From: Paraspadella gotoi
Lineage: Eukaryota; Chaetognatha
Length of the DNA stretch: 64,000 nt
Assembly: GCA_051294375.1 (NCBI GenBank)
Contig: CM119267.1
Coordinates: 7,978,683-8,042,682 of the forward strand
Direction of reading: 5' to 3'
Positions within the stretch are counted from its first letter, which is position 1. Every line of letters begins with the position of its first letter. This document shows, piece after piece, positions 9,438 through 21,159 of the stretch. The position numbers were made by a program, and so were the translations under genes. The notes beneath the pieces were generated by a model. The model did no database searches, had not been told where the DNA came from, and saw only the letters and a program-made list of their open reading frames with translations.

Positions 9438-9643
9438 CTAAGGAGGAAGAAGATCCGTTCCTCACCTCACTTACCTTTTTTTAAAAAAAAACTTCACTCC
9501 ACCGAATTCGCTTCTCGCGTTTGTGGCCCCGAAATGTAATCGGAGTCGCGTTGGGAGAAGGAATCCTCGTTCGACGCCGACGAGCGGACAATTTCGAGTC
9601 GTCACGATTTTTCAAATCGACGCTGGTCACTTTGCGTCGATCT

Positions 9644-9790
9644 TCATTTCGTCGCATCACTTGTCACTTGAGACTTTCGACTTGCGATTTCGCCTTTCGA
9701 GTTCGCTTTCTCCATTTTGCCACTCGATTTCGTATTTCGATTGTCGATCCTTTCCTTTACCTCTTTACTTTCATTCACATCCGTGAACAT
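9644..9790 (-). CDS. Candidate hydrophilic exon or small ORF, 48 aa
   Basis: From an ATG at 9790 the minus strand encodes MFTDVNESKEVKERIDNRNT, then a Lys/Ser-rich stretch ending RKSQVTSDATK and TGA. The frame is open a little upstream (NEAERR). Composition is typical of a charged, disordered protein. The same DNA read on the plus strand gives a Phe/Cys-rich frame with no ATG, which is less plausible. Confidence 0.4.
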   Translation of the reverse strand: MFTDVNESKEVKERIDNRNTKSSGKMEKANSKGEIASRKSQVTSDATK

Positions 9791-10069
9791 TCGACGTTCG
9801 GCTTCATTTCATTGATTTTATAATTTAAAAAAAAAAATTAAATAAAATCTTTTCCATCGTCGAAATTTTTACACAAATGACATTCAACCATAGAAGATAT
9901 ACTTGGTTACGTACATACTAGAAGAAAATGAGTGAAAATTCTTGGCCTCGCATAAAAATGTTTTAAAAATCGGGTGATCGCCCCTGAAACGCGAGCAGCC
10001 GTCTCCTCAACCGCCGCCGCCGCTGCTGCTGCCCTTCCAGCCCTTCTATTCCTCCATAACTTCGTTAAG

Positions 10070-10493
10070 ATGGAATCGTTCAGAGGTTCGTTTCAATTTC
10101 TTTAATAATTGTTTTCCTCCCAAATTTCCGTCCAAATTTGTTTTTGACTGCGCAGATTCGTCGCCTGCCTCTTCCCCTAACTCTCTACAAACCGTCTCGC
10201 CTCCCGGCTCGCTACTTCCAACTCTTCCTCCAACTCCACTTCCCTCTCGTCGCTCCAGTGACTCTCCCGCCACTCCCTCTCGTCCTCTCGCTCTCTTTCC
10301 TCCTTTCCCCGGCCTCTCGCTCTCTCTCCCTCTCTGTCAGAGACTCAATCCCTTTTCTCTTCAGTCTCTCGGCGACGACTCGCTCTCTCTCGCTCGCGGC
10401 GCCATGTTCGATCGATCCGCTCTCTCTCGCACTCGATTTCACGGCGCCGTTCGACCGTCGGATTTTACGAGAAGGCGGTTAGGCGCCGTTTAG
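10070..10493 (+). CDS. Two-exon Ser/Pro-rich protein, 117 aa, unidentified
   Basis: The ATG at 10070 has a strong context (A at -3, G at +4). Exon 1 encodes MESFR and ends at 10085 before GTTCGT. Exon 2 starts at 10156 after a TGCGCAG acceptor, in matching phase, and reads DSSPASSPNSLQTVSPPGS, more Pro/Ser, RRSSDSPATPSRPL, and later LGDDSLSLARGAMFDRSALS before TAG at 10491. The protein is probably disordered, with possible proline-directed phosphorylation sites. The donor is non-ideal. The frame is also open upstream through an Ala tract (SSTAAAAAAALPALLFLHNF), so the true start may be further 5'. Confidence 0.5.
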
Positions 10494-10703
10494 CGGGGAA
10501 TCTTGGACGGCTCACGCCGACGGCCCCCGACGCCGCCGTCGCCTCTTCTTCCGCCGGCGTCGTCTCGGTGGGTGGGATCGTGGTTCGAAAAAAATTTTGC
10601 CTTGACAAAAAATCTGAGCGTGCTAAATTTCCTCGTCTTAAACGTCCGTCAACGTTTTGGCTCAGACGAGACCAGTTTAAAAAAAGTCAGCAACACGAGG
10701 CGG

Positions 10704-10963
10704 TCACTGAGTGTCCTCAGACTCTTCGCTAGTTGGTGAGATACTCCGCGTCCCGGCAATCCCATAAAGATTATTAGTCGCTTCATAGTCGAAGCGTTCT
10801 TCGCAGTTGTCGTCGTCGTAATGGTCATCGTTAAGGTCGTCGTCGTCGTCGTCGTCGTCGTCTTCGTCTTTGTCGTTACGACGGTCGAGGTCCCTTCCCA
10901 GTTTCTTCACACTTTTTTGACGATCGTCGTATTTGTTCTTTGAGATCGTTGCTTCGCCAATTT
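10704..10963 (-). CDS. C-terminal exon of an acidic, poly-Asp protein
   Basis: The minus-strand frame reads IGEATISKNKYDDRQKSVKK, then LGRDLDRRNDKDE, nine consecutive Asp from a (GAC)n tract, NDDHYDDDNCEERFDYEATN, and ends SISPTSEESEDTQ with TGA. Codon-like bias is strong over the whole stretch. The 5' border is unclear because the frame runs up to a (GAAA)n array with no good acceptor. No domain is recognised. An acidic, disordered tail is the safest description. Confidence 0.55.
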
Positions 10964-10974
10964 CTTTTTCTTTT

Positions 10975-11066
<92 letters not shown>

Positions 11067-11067
11067 T
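10975..11067. repeat. (TTTC)n tetranucleotide array
   Basis: About 23 near-perfect TTTC units. Further T/C-rich sequence without an evident gene follows to 11400. Confidence 0.95.
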
Positions 11068-11395
11068 CCCTTATCTTCTTTCTTTCATTCCGTTATCTTC
11101 TTTCTTTCTTGTCCCCTTTGTTTCTTTGTTACTTTCTTTTTCTCTCTTTTTCTTTCTCTTTTAAAAAAGCTTCATCTTTCTTTCTCCTCTTTCCGCCCTG
11201 CCCTCATTCTCCCGTTTGTTTATTCTCAAAAAATTAAGGATGAGTTTTTCGTCAAAGGCAATAAAATATTTTTTACTCGTTTTTTTTTTCTGCAGCCGGA
11301 TATGATTTGAACTTTTCAACTAAATCATAAGCGTAAATAAGAGGCACCCGTTTCCTTCCATTCAAATCAAACATAAATAGAGAGATGAAACTCTC

Positions 11396-11626
11396 CCACT
11401 CTCTGTCTCTCTCTCTCTCTGTCTCTCTCTGACTCTATCTCCAGAAGACTCTGTTTGTCTCTTTTTGACTCTGTTTCTCTTTCCGATTAAGTCCCTCTCT
11501 TTTCTTTCAGGTTGCTTCTTTTTCTCTCTCCCGTCTGTCTGTTTGTCGTTGTAGGTCTGTCAGTCTCTCTATCTTTAAGTCTGTCTGTCTGTCTCTCTCC
11601 CACTTCTGTCTGTCTGTCTGACCTGT

Positions 11627-11717
<91 letters not shown>
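11396..11717. repeat. Mixed (CT)n / (GTCT)n tract
   Basis: Imperfect CTCTGT and GTCTGTCT repeats grade into a long (CT)n array (about 11629-11716). Open frames across it are repeat artefacts. Confidence 0.9.
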
Positions 11718-11721
<4 letters not shown>

Positions 11722-11736
11722 CGCCGGCATTGGAAG

Positions 11737-11946
11737 AGTCCGGCTAACGGCTTCGCCTCGCCCGGGCCTCCGGCCGTCGTCGACAAACATCTCCCGATGC
11801 ACCCAAAGCGTCGGGGCTGCGGGGATCCACCTATGAAGAGGAGGAGGAGGAGGAAGAGGAGGAGAAAGAGATGGAGGGGGAGAGTCAAGCGGAAGAGGAA
11901 GAAGGATGGGAATGGAAGGAGAAAAAGTGGGATTAAGAGAAGATGA
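11737..11946. CDS. Exon-like GC-rich patch, strand ambiguous
   Basis: On the plus strand, a frame opening after the CT array reads SPANGFASPGPPAVVDKHLP, then a very basic Lys/Arg tail to a stop at 11944. On the minus strand, an equally open frame (about 11836 down to 11716) reads IPAAPTLWVHREMFVDDGRR and ends TLPMPAK with a stop. Both have codon-like third positions, and neither has a second exon I can attach. I cannot decide between them. Confidence 0.3.
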
Positions 11947-12353
11947 AGAGAGAAAGAAAAAAAAAAAGGAAAAACCTTGAAAATCGAGCCGAGAAAAAAG
12001 TAAACACCTAAATTCGCGCCCCACCTTATTTTTTGATTTTTTTCGTCGGGCCTGACGAGGATAAGGAAGAAAGAAAGAAAAAAGAAGGAAAAAGAAATGG
12101 TAAGGACCGAAGTCATATTTTTAATTGAGAACCGGTTTTTCTCCGTTTTTAACGCCGCTACGCCCCAAAAGAACTCGTAAAATCCGAGTTAAAAACTTGT
12201 GTCCTTCTGGAGAAGAAAAAAAAAAGAAGAGAGTAATTGAAATAATTGGCTGGATGATGAGGAACGATAATACAATTTCATGGATGTTAAAAGAAAAAAG
12301 CTGGAGTCGAGGTAAAAGTCAAGATCGTGTATGAGTGAACTCATTTTAAAAAA

Positions 12354-12603
12354 NNNNNNNNNNNNNNNNNNNNNNNNNNNNNNNNNNNNNNNNNNNNNNN
12401 NNNNNNNNNNNNNNNNNNNNNNNNNNNNNNNNNNNNNNNNNNNNNNNNNNNNNNNNNNNNNNNNNNNNNNNNNNNNNNNNNNNNNNNNNNNNNNNNNNNN
12501 NNNNNNNNNNNNNNNNNNNNNNNNNNNNNNNNNNNNNNNNNNNNNNNNNNNNNNNNNNNNNNNNNNNNNNNNNNNNNNNNNNNNNNNNNNNNNNNNNNNN
12601 NNN
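12354..12603. other. Assembly gap (250 N)
   Basis: Run of N. ORFs drawn across it are artefacts. The flanks are A-rich. Confidence 1.
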
Positions 12604-12920
12604 AAAAAAAAATGGGAGCGGTCAGGTAGAGAAAAAATTATTAACTTTGGAGTCGAAGAGGAAAGAAAAAAAACTGATTTTTCGTTTGAGTTTGAGTTTG
12701 TTTTTTCTCTGGGCCCAGAACTCGGGCCGGGCTGAGAAAAACCCTCCGGGGGCGTTTTTGTCACCCAAGATAGAAGAGGGGAAAGAAGAGAGGAGTATGT
12801 AAGGATTTTTTAAGGGGTCGACCCCCGTTTTCCACGCACCCCTGTGCACCCGAGTCTAAACAGGGATTAGACTCCTAGTTAGTTTGAAGTTTGGAAATAT
12901 CTTTGTTACAATGCGATTAT

Positions 12921-13091
12921 ATGATGTGCTGCGTGGTGCTGCGTTGCTATGAATTCCTCGTAGCAGTGTTTCGTTGTGCATGGACCTGTTTTACGTTGAG
13001 TTGTTATGTGTTGCCATGTTGTGCATGCCACCGAGGAATCAAGGGTGACAAAACTTGCACGAAACACCGTGAGGTGACCGTTTGGTTGTAG
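12921..13091 (+). CDS. Cys-rich small ORF, 56 aa, doubtful
   Basis: The ATG opens MMCCVVLRCYEFLVAVFRCA and continues with closely spaced Cys (ten in about 46 residues) to CTKHREVTVWL and a stop. The DNA is G/T-rich with repeated GTTGYYATG words, so the Cys and Val content may simply reflect base composition. No signal peptide or known cystine-knot spacing is recognised. Confidence 0.2.
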   Translation: MMCCVVLRCYEFLVAVFRCAWTCFTLSCYVLPCCACHRGIKGDKTCTKHREVTVWL

Positions 13092-13820
13092 CAGGGAAGC
13101 GGGCTCATTAATAAGCTCATTAGAAAAGCAGACGATCCCTTTAGATCTATTTCTGAGAGTCTCTTCAAAAGTCCCAGATTTTAAGCCGCAGTTGACGGGT
13201 AAAGATATGAGATGTGAGCGCTATTGATGAAGTTAATTTACGATCCGGGAGGCGGGATAGGAGGGGCTTTGAGTTTGAGGCAGTTTTTTGGCGAATAATC
13301 TCCCTCAGATTTGCCAACAGAAACATTCATCCCGAAATATTTAAGAAGAAATGAATTTAAAAAGAAATAAAAGAAGAAAAAATGTGATTGATACGAAATT
13401 AAAAAAAAAAAAGTACGAAAACGATATAATCTTCTGTCTGAGATCGCTGAGATTGAGCCAAACATAACACGGATCGATCCCCATCGCCAAAATAGAGTAC
13501 AATAAATTTGGCCAATAAAACACGTTCCTCTTATTTTCTTATTGCGTCTTCATTTTTTGTAAATAAATTTATTTCGTGTCCCGTAAAGTTTTATCTGCGA
13601 AATATAAAACTATGGTTAGTTTTCCGAAGTTTAAATCCATCTCTCACTCAACGTTTTTTTTCTTTTTTTCGTACGATTCCACCTCTTGTCTCTCGATCTC
13701 TGTCGTCTCTCTCTTTCGCTGTCTCCTCTTGGAATTTTTTCCCTTTTTTTTTCTCCAAATAGTTTTTTTCTTTCTTTTAATCCCCGCTTCCTTCTTCTTC
13801 CCTCCTTCCCCGCGGCTAAA
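13092..13820. other. No supported gene
   Basis: AT-rich DNA with T/C-rich stretches in 13640-13820 that could serve as the polypyrimidine tract of the acceptor at 13821. No convincing exon was seen. Confidence 0.5.
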
Positions 13821-13821
13821 G

Positions 13822-13917
13822 TTCGACCTTTTGCCAAAATCCATCCGATCCACATCCCACTTCCGCCCGACGTGGCCTCCGTCCTCAAACAACGGCACGC
13901 CCTCGCCGGGAATGAGG

Positions 13918-13966
<49 letters not shown>

Positions 13967-14322
13967 TCCCCCAAGAAAAAAATGTAAGGTGAAGCTTCTA
14001 GAAAGTGATGTACTGTGGCAACACATTGTGAATTGTCACCGTATTAACAAAAGAAGTAACAATATGATCGCTTGCGGTTAGTTTATATACGCATAAATAA
14101 GAACCCCATACTTTTCTTCCATATTTCCCAGTAGCTGGGGTGGGTGTCAGCTAATGATCCAAATCAAGGAGATCGCTTCGTTGGAAAGAGTGTGACAGCG
14201 ATGTCATGTATATCTGAAAGTTTACAAAGCCTTTTACTCCAAGTTGATAGAAAAATTAAACGGAAGATTAATTTGTGTCCGATTGGGATGTAACATTAGT
14301 TCGATAACAAAAAATACTGAAA

Positions 14323-14373
<51 letters not shown>

Positions 14374-14976
14374 TCCCTCTCGCTCTTCGTCTTGATAGTT
14401 TTCCGATGTCAAGCCTCTCGTTGACTCGAAAAAAGTAATAAATCCTGTCTTCTCTCTGACGCTAACGACTCGAGGCGGGAATCCGGTCTCCCGGGCAGTC
14501 GGGCCGAGGCCGTGCCCGGAGGGCTGGCATCCACATCTTAGGAGGGATTTACTCTACGGGTCGGTGGGGTCGTGTTGGGTGAGGTTAAAAGCTCCGGGAG
14601 CGCCGCTCGTAGAAGTTCTCGATCCGCGGCGTAATTTTAATTAGAGATTTTGCAGCTTGATCGGGTCGTTCGGCCTCTTGTTCCTCATTGTCCTTCTCTC
14701 TCTCGCTCATTCTCCTTCAGGCTCTCTCCCCCGAGTTGCCCGTCCGCGGATGGTCTTTTGTTCAGCGTCGACGAAGTAATCGGATACTTCCTTCGAAAAA
14801 TGCGTCATTTCATTAAAAAAAAAAAACTCGTCTGCGACCTTTTCTTTGTGTACATTACGCGAACCAGCAATCGCCATTTTAAAGCCCATATGTTCTGTCG
14901 ACAGCAACGGGATAGGGTCAACGCTCGGTCGCCCTGCCCCTGTCCGGCCCAGGATTCGACAAGCATTCTCCACTGA
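13822..14976 (+). CDS. Three-exon gene model, 3' part, unidentified protein
   Basis: Exon 1 starts at 13822 after a long T/C tract ending TAAAG and encodes VRPFAKIHPIHIPLPPDVAS, then VLKQRHALAGNEGS. The frame stays open through a (CT)n tract (Ser-Leu repeat) to a GTGAAG donor at 13989. Exon 2 (14475-14578) is Arg/Gly-rich (AGIRSPGQSGRGRARRAG) and ends before GTGAGG, two bases into a codon. Exon 3 (14721 on, CTCCTTCAG acceptor) supplies the third base and reads SADGLLFSVDEVIGYFLRKM, then a basic run and a Cys/Pro-rich end (CPCPAQDSTSILH) with a stop at 14976. Phases agree at both joins. The CT array length directly controls the frame, and exon 2's acceptor is weak. No known domain is seen. The opposite strand is also open over exon 3. 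Confidence 0.45.
13920..13963. repeat. (CT)n array, possibly inside a coding exon
   Basis: About 22 CT units. If the exon model at 13822 is right, it encodes an alternating Ser-Leu stretch, and any length change not a multiple of three bases shifts the frame. Confidence 0.9.
14324..14377. repeat. (CT)n microsatellite
   Basis: Array with one GT interruption, in the intron of the 13822 gene model. Confidence 0.95.
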
Positions 14977-15243
14977 AACAAAAACCGGCCACCGAGATTG
15001 CCATGCCGGGCTTGGGTCCCAAACGGTCACTCTCAGGGGTTAGAGATCGTAAAGGGCTTTAAAAAGCCTCGGCCTTGTATTACTTTGTTACAGTTTATTG
15101 TGTCATCTATTGCCGCTTCGCCGACGTTCTTCAAACCGGGCGGTTTTATCACCTGATAGTATGATGAAGTTTATGACTGAAACGAATGATAAAAAAAAAC
15201 TACTACAATAACAATGTCAGAGTCAAATTCCATCGTTAAATGT

Positions 15244-15472
15244 TACCTCGTTTCCCGGTTAATTCCAACGCCCTCTCTTTCTCTCGGTCGCGCGGGATCC
15301 GCCTGACGCAGACCGTAATCGTCAAGGGCGTCGACCCGCGGGCGAATCCCAGTATTTCCCCTCGCGTTTTACGATGACCCCGATTTGGGCGACGACGACG
15401 ACGACGACGACAAACAATGACAATAACGGCAACAAACGGCAACGACTAATGACGACGACTAGGAAGAGTTAG
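15244..15472. CDS. Exon-like patch with a (GAC)n tract, strand ambiguous
   Basis: Plus strand: after a CTGACGCAG acceptor (15311) the frame reads RNRQGRRPAGESQYFPSRFT, then a Thr tract and NNDNNGNKRQR to a TAG at 15470. Minus strand: an open frame reads GHRKTRGEILGFARGSTPLT, then ITVCVRRIPRDREKERALEL and reaches a donor (GAG followed by GTAACA) at 15246. Both look coding and only one can be. The domain is not recognised in either. Confidence 0.35.
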
Positions 15473-16950
15473 ACGGTCGCGCCCCCAAACTCGGAGAGTG
15501 AAACTCGCTCCTCATAAATTTCCTTTTTTTTTATGGCGCGAATCTGACGGGCGATGATTTGTGTCGGTGAATCGCGGTTGCTGCGATAACAGATGACTGA
15601 AAATTGACGTTTTTGTTTTGTAGGGTTATTAAAATGTTTCTGACTTAGTCTTAGGATAGTTTTTTGATTTTAAAAAAATCAAATTTTTAATCGTATAGCA
15701 TTCAAATCAAAATATTGAGCACCTTATAGTTAAAAATTTACTTGAAAACATTAAAATATAGGACTTAAATTCGTGCGGCCGTATTCCTCGTCCCGAACAG
15801 GATCTTTAAGTATTTTCAGGGGCGATGCCAATGCATCCCTAAAAGTATCATCCTAGAATTTTTATTGGTGGCTTCGTGCAAATAAATCTTTTAAATTTCA
15901 TGGCATAATTGTTCAACTCAAATTATTATAGAATCCTCGCCGTATTATTTGAGCAACAACAATTTATGAAGAACGCAATAGAAATAAATTAACTAAGATA
16001 TGAAGAATCTCATTACGAGAGAAAGACAGAAGAAATACACTTCTTTAAAAATAGTTATGTTTCCTAAATGTACTTATCAAATATAGATTCTCTCCCTTGA
16101 CCCCATTAATTTTTATTATTTGTAAATCTTCAGCGAGATTTCTATTACCATTTTTAAGCTAATTTTTTTTTCCCCACCTGCCACTTCAAATTTATGTACC
16201 CTTATTATTTTTTTCAAGGCGGTTTCTATGCAATCAAGCTTTCAGTATATAAATTCTAAAACGGGTTTCGGTCCTGGGATAATCAAATACCGCTCTTTGA
16301 TGTACGCGTGTACTGTACACTGTGTGTACACAGTGTGTGTGACTTTGTGTGTGTGAACATGCGTTTGTGTACATTTGTGTCTATGCATGAGAGCGAATGT
16401 AAGTTACTACTCGCTAAAAATGATGAAGTAAGATCAAGAGAGGAATTAAGTTTTCAAAAAGTCAATTTATGATCGAAAAAGCGGAGATTTTCGTCGGGAG
16501 ATCTTATCTCATCTGAGAATGAATTGGCGAATGATTGATTTCCCTTCTCCGTCCGCCAGGGAGTGGCTCAGGCAGAAACGCTCCTTTATTTGAGATTGTG
16601 GAGGTAAAAAAAAAAAAAAGGAGGATGTTTTGCTGAAATGAGATTATTTTTAAATTGGATGTTTTTGATGGGAGAAATGAAAAGAAAATTGGAAACCAAA
16701 AAGTTTAGGTCCCATTGTGTCAACACATTAACTCTCGCTACGCACTAAACTACATAGTACACAGTGTGTGGTACACACCTGACAACAATAAATATTTAAG
16801 AGATTGGGTTATAACCACGTTGAAGGAGGCAAGATACGTCAATATATAATATATATACGTAATTACATATACATGACACAATTGACACATATTTACACGT
16901 ACATATTCAAAATATACATACATACATAATTTCATATACAATGTATAATT
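15473..16950. other. No supported gene; AT-rich with GT-rich palindromic patch
   Basis: No exon-like stretch was found. 16305-16400 is rich in GTGTGT and contains an imperfect palindrome built on GTACACTGTGTGTACACAGT. A related GTACACAGTGTGTGGTACAC lies at 16757-16776. 16840-16960 is TATATACGT/ACATA-rich. Confidence 0.5.
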
Positions 16951-16962
16951 ACATATACATTT

Positions 16963-17260
16963 CCCGATATCACAACAACACCGTTTTAACGATGACGAAT
17001 CGAAGTCTTCCCAAAACGGTTATGACAACATCGCGGTGTCCAGAAAACGTCAGAGGGGAAGTGAGACGACGACGACAACGTGGACGACGACGACGCCGAC
17101 GACGACGACGACGATACGACGCACGACGACGCCGACGACGACGACGACGCCGACGACGGACGCCGACGACGCCGACGACGACGAACGACGACGACGACGA
17201 CGACGACGCCGACGACTAGACGCGTTCCCCTTGTTTCCGTCTGCTTTGTCTAGGACATAA
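16963..17260 (+). CDS. Candidate exon running into a Thr/Asp/Arg trinucleotide tract
   Basis: The plus frame reads PISQQHRFNDDESKSSQNGY, then DNIAVSRKRQRGSE, followed by a long Thr-rich and Asp/Arg-rich stretch from (ACG)n, with a stop at 17258. The first 35 residues have good codon-like character. A GTGAGA donor-like site (17059) just before the repeat could end the exon there. No acceptor is obvious upstream. Confidence 0.35.
17064..17217. repeat. (GAC)n/(ACG)n trinucleotide array
   Basis: Interrupted GAC repeat with CGC and AAC variants, in every frame an Asp, Thr or Arg tract. Confidence 0.9.
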
Positions 17261-17262
<2 letters not shown>

Positions 17263-17346
<84 letters not shown>

Positions 17347-17361
17347 GTCTCTCTCTCTCTC
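17263..17361. repeat. (CT)n microsatellite
   Basis: Nearly perfect array of about 45 units. Confidence 0.95.
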
Positions 17362-18155
17362 TTTCCGAGCCATCTCAAGTGGCGGAGTTATTATTGTTTT
17401 TTTTTTTCTCGATCTCGATTAATTATGGATTAACGATGAAATCGATCAAGCCGCCGAATGTACGTTCAGACTTTCTCGTCCGTCCGGTCCGTTCGTCCGA
17501 ACGTCTTTTTTTTTAAAAGTGCTTGATAATTGGTCTCATCTCAATCCGTTTCGCATCGATTCCGCTCAAGACTCTTCGGTGCAACTTTTTTCTTCTTCTT
17601 TTTTTTCTTTTTTGCTTTCCATTTGAGTTCCTGGGCGTGTTGTTGTTTTTTTTTTTCTGTTTTTTCAACCCGATTTTTTTGGGCGTCTAAGTGCGTCAAG
17701 GCGAGACCTTTCTTTCGATCGGAACGAAAGGCGACGTATATAACCGTTGACAAGTAAATTGAGTGAGTCTATCGGAGTCTCGCCGGGTTTCGGGAGTATC
17801 ACGAGGCTGAACCCGCCCCGTCTGGTTTTTCTTTTTCAAATGCACGGTTTACCGATTTTGATTCGAATCAAATTCCAAAATTTACTTCGAGGTAAAAATT
17901 TAAATAATTTGAGTTTTGTCAAAAACTCTTGGGTATTTCAGTATTAAGATACAGGGTCTCTTTTGATTTTCTTTTGAAGTTATGTTTCGTTTCTGAAAAG
18001 GTCCTCTTTTATATAGAAAGGGGCAACAAATTTTGAAATCGAAAAGTAAACAAATAAAAAAAAATAAAAAAATAAAAACTCTGATTCATTTCGGTCGCAT
18101 AAAATCGCTAGAGCGAATTCGGGGTGTGGTCGGTGTAAGAGAAAAAGAAAGATAT

Positions 18156-18160
<5 letters not shown>

Positions 18161-18226
<66 letters not shown>
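18161..18226. repeat. (GA)n microsatellite
   Basis: Purine array. A second one is at 18591-18681. Both have shortened or interrupted counterparts in copy 2 (23040-23120, 26485-26585). Confidence 0.9.
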
Positions 18227-18229
<3 letters not shown>

Positions 18230-18618
18230 GAGTGACAAAGAAAGAGGGATTGAGATCCGGGTTCTTACCACAATATTTACTTCTGAAAAGGTAGGGTTCA
18301 TCGAAAAACAAATTCCCGAAGGTTAGGTTCTTTGAAAGAAAGACCCGAAAAATGTTTCCCGGTTATATCGGTTCCTAAAAATTGAAGCATCGGCCGAGGC
18401 TCGATGAATGTTGCCTCCAGAGGATCGAGGGGCGGGTCAGTAACATTAACGTCGAACGTCAAAGTTGGGATTTTTTTTTGTCGGGGATCAACTGATCAGA
18501 GTTTGAAAACTCGTCTTGACGTCAGAGGGCGAAAAAATCGCGGATGAGATTTTTTTTGGGGGTTTATCTTATGACGTTTTTGATGAGTAAGGAGAGAGAG
18601 AAAAGAGAAAGAGAAAGA

Positions 18619-18682
<64 letters not shown>

Positions 18683-19568
18683 CAAAAATTTTAAAATGTA
18701 ACTGAAACTCTATTCATTCCAACAAGACGATCGCCCGCTTGCCGAATTGACGATTTTGGATGTCCCAGGATAATTGGCGCCTTTTTCATTAAATTGACAA
18801 CGACGCGCCTTTTTTTTTACTGGCGCGATTTTTCATTGCGCGCCTTTTTTTAAAACTCGTCTCAGACATATTTTTCTTGAGTTAATGTAATAAAATGAAA
18901 ATCACTTTACAGGCGAAAACATTTTTGCAATAGGGTGTCTCTATAACGTATTTACGGTTTACAGTTAACTTCTTAACTTAAGTTGAGGACAGGGGACAGA
19001 GGACCGAGGACTGAGGATTAAGAACGCTATATTTAGATTAAAAAGAAGTGAAAATGACGAAGAATTGAAATTGAATCTGAATCACGAGTCACGAGTCACA
19101 GTCATCGATGATTCACAGATTAAAAATAAAATAAAAGGGAAATTCTCAAATACAGGATTCGTCAAGCGCTATATTTGTCATCGAAATTTAGTATCGTGGT
19201 AAATTTTTAAAAGAAATTGAGAAAAGGTTAATTTTCAGAGGTATTTTATACGTTTCGTATTAAATTAATCTAAATGTTTCAGAGAGTTTAGCCAGTTTAT
19301 TTCGGAAAAGACATAATTATTTAGAAACGGAGATTAAATTGAGATTAAATATTTACTGAGTTATATTTTATCACGAAAGTTATATTCGAAAAAAGAAAAA
19401 AAACCAACGACTCAGACTTTAAAAAATTAAGCGGTGCTTGGGAATGTGGGTGTGTCGTGTCTTTTCTCTTCCCTGATCCGACGCGCCTTGATCTTTCTCT
19501 CTTTCGATTCTTCTTTGTCACGCACTCTAATTTCGCCAATCGGTTTTTTATTCTTTTGCACATTTTTG

Positions 19569-19602
19569 ATTCATTCATTCATTCATTCATTCATTCATTC
19601 AT

Positions 19603-19697
<95 letters not shown>
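19569..19697. repeat. (ATTC)n then (TTTC)n compound array
   Basis: About nine ATTC units followed by about 23 TTTC units. The counterpart at 27570-27690 is shorter and interrupted. Confidence 0.95.
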
Positions 19698-19790
19698 AAT
19701 TTCTATTTTATTCTTTCCTAAATTCTTTGTTTTCTTTTTTTATTTCTTTGTTTCTTTGTTTCTTTCTAATTTTTTTTCTCTCTCTCCTTT

Positions 19791-19929
19791 TCATCGTGAT
19801 TTCGTCTTGTCTATCTGGTCTTCCCTTCTCGTCTGGCAACCTGTTATTAGAGAGTACAAGAAGCCTGACTTTTTAAACTCATTTTTGAAGCGGTCGTCAT
19901 CTTTGTCGTCGTTGTCGTCGTCATCTTCA

Positions 19930-19960
<31 letters not shown>

Positions 19961-20020
19961 CAAACAGGTTTTCCACATCGACGACTTCCGACTCAACGTC
20001 ACACCCAAAGTTATGCTTGA

Positions 20021-20023
<3 letters not shown>
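19791..20023 (-). CDS. Acidic exon with ten consecutive Asp, unidentified protein
   Basis: Minus-strand frame: VKHNFGCDVESEVVDVENLF, then ten Asp, EDDDDNDDKDDDRFKNEFKK and SGFLYSLIT. It either ends at a donor (ACAG followed by GTTGCC, 19840) or continues GCQTRREDQIDKTKSR to a stop at 19791. Codon-like bias is strong throughout. The 5' end abuts a (GA)n array, so the acceptor is unclear. The second copy (about 27865-28017) has frame-breaking indels, including within the poly-Asp tract. Probably an acidic disordered segment of a larger protein. Confidence 0.55.

Positions 20024-20075
<52 letters not shown>
20021..20075. repeat. (CT)n microsatellite
   Basis: Array at the 5' edge of the acidic minus-strand exon. 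Another, 20213-20310, follows. Confidence 0.95.
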
Positions 20076-20076
<1 letters not shown>

Positions 20077-20208
20077 CTCTCTCCTCATCTCTTCGTCTCT
20101 TCTTTGCCCTGTTGCTGATCAAGTACGGAAAAGCCAATGCCTTTTTTTCAAGTCTCCGCAGGCCCTCGGACACGACCACGTGAACGGGACCCTGATCCGA
20201 TTATGTAC

Positions 20209-20313
<105 letters not shown>

Positions 20314-20939
20314 ACACTCCCGAAGAGTTTTTTTTCTTTCTGAAATAAACTACGCAACGATTGTACCTCGGTAAAAAACCGGGGGTGAGTTTCGTTAAGG
20401 CGTTCCGGTTTTTTGCTTTCCCTCCGATTCGAAGGCGTTGTTCCTTTGTTTCTTTTTTCCCTTTGTTTAAAAGTGGGTGGGGACGAATAGTATTGTCTTA
20501 GGATGAACTTCAAATTAAGCTTTTCATTTGAAAGTATAATTTAATCAAATGCGTTCTCGTTCCTAAATCATTTGTTTTAAGCGCATACCACTCATTATTC
20601 GAAGTGAACAAGGGTCATATAAAAACCCAAAGCTGAGTTCAGTAATATCTCTTTAAATACAATAAAGCAATCTAAGAACATGTCATACGATATTTAAAAG
20701 CTTTCTAGTTCTTTAAATGTATTCCTTTCTTGCCGATGATAAATTATTCATTAACATAACTCAGAAAGAAACTGTGTCTTTGTTTGAGCTTCGTGGTTTA
20801 CGTTATTCTTTCTCCCCCCCCCCTCCCAAAAAAAAAGCTCGAACCCGCCCTAGCGCGGTTTCATGGTTTTAAAAATCCTTCCGTGTTATTGTAATTATTT
20901 TAACTGCATGATAAATTAGCTCGCTGGGAGAGAGAATTT

Positions 20940-21010
<71 letters not shown>

Positions 21011-21043
21011 TCTCTTCTCTCTCTCTCTCTCTCTTCTCTCTTT
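20940..21043. repeat. (CT)n microsatellite with TTCT interruptions
   Basis: Pyrimidine array. The counterpart in copy 2 is at 28990-29080. Confidence 0.95.
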
Positions 21044-21159
21044 GTCTCTCCACAAGTCGTAGCAAATTAAATTTAAAAAAAAAAAAGTTCCCCTCGAATT
21101 GACTCCAAGATTCGCTGTCGTCGGATCCAAAAAATTAATTCTTAATTAAAGGGATTGTG

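Noticed and set aside
9521-9823. 100-residue plus-strand ORF
   Set aside because: It has no ATG start or acceptor and is Phe/Cys-rich. The opposite strand gives a better hydrophilic frame (9644-9790).
12189-12764. ORFs of 130-190 residues spanning 12354-12603
   Set aside because: Most of their length is N, an assembly gap.
17530-17757. 75-residue plus-strand ORF rich in Phe
   Set aside because: Driven by T homopolymers, with no splice or start support.
19434-19721. Hydrophobic FLSFFLSF protein that looks like a membrane protein
   Set aside because: It is a translation of the (TTTC)n array.
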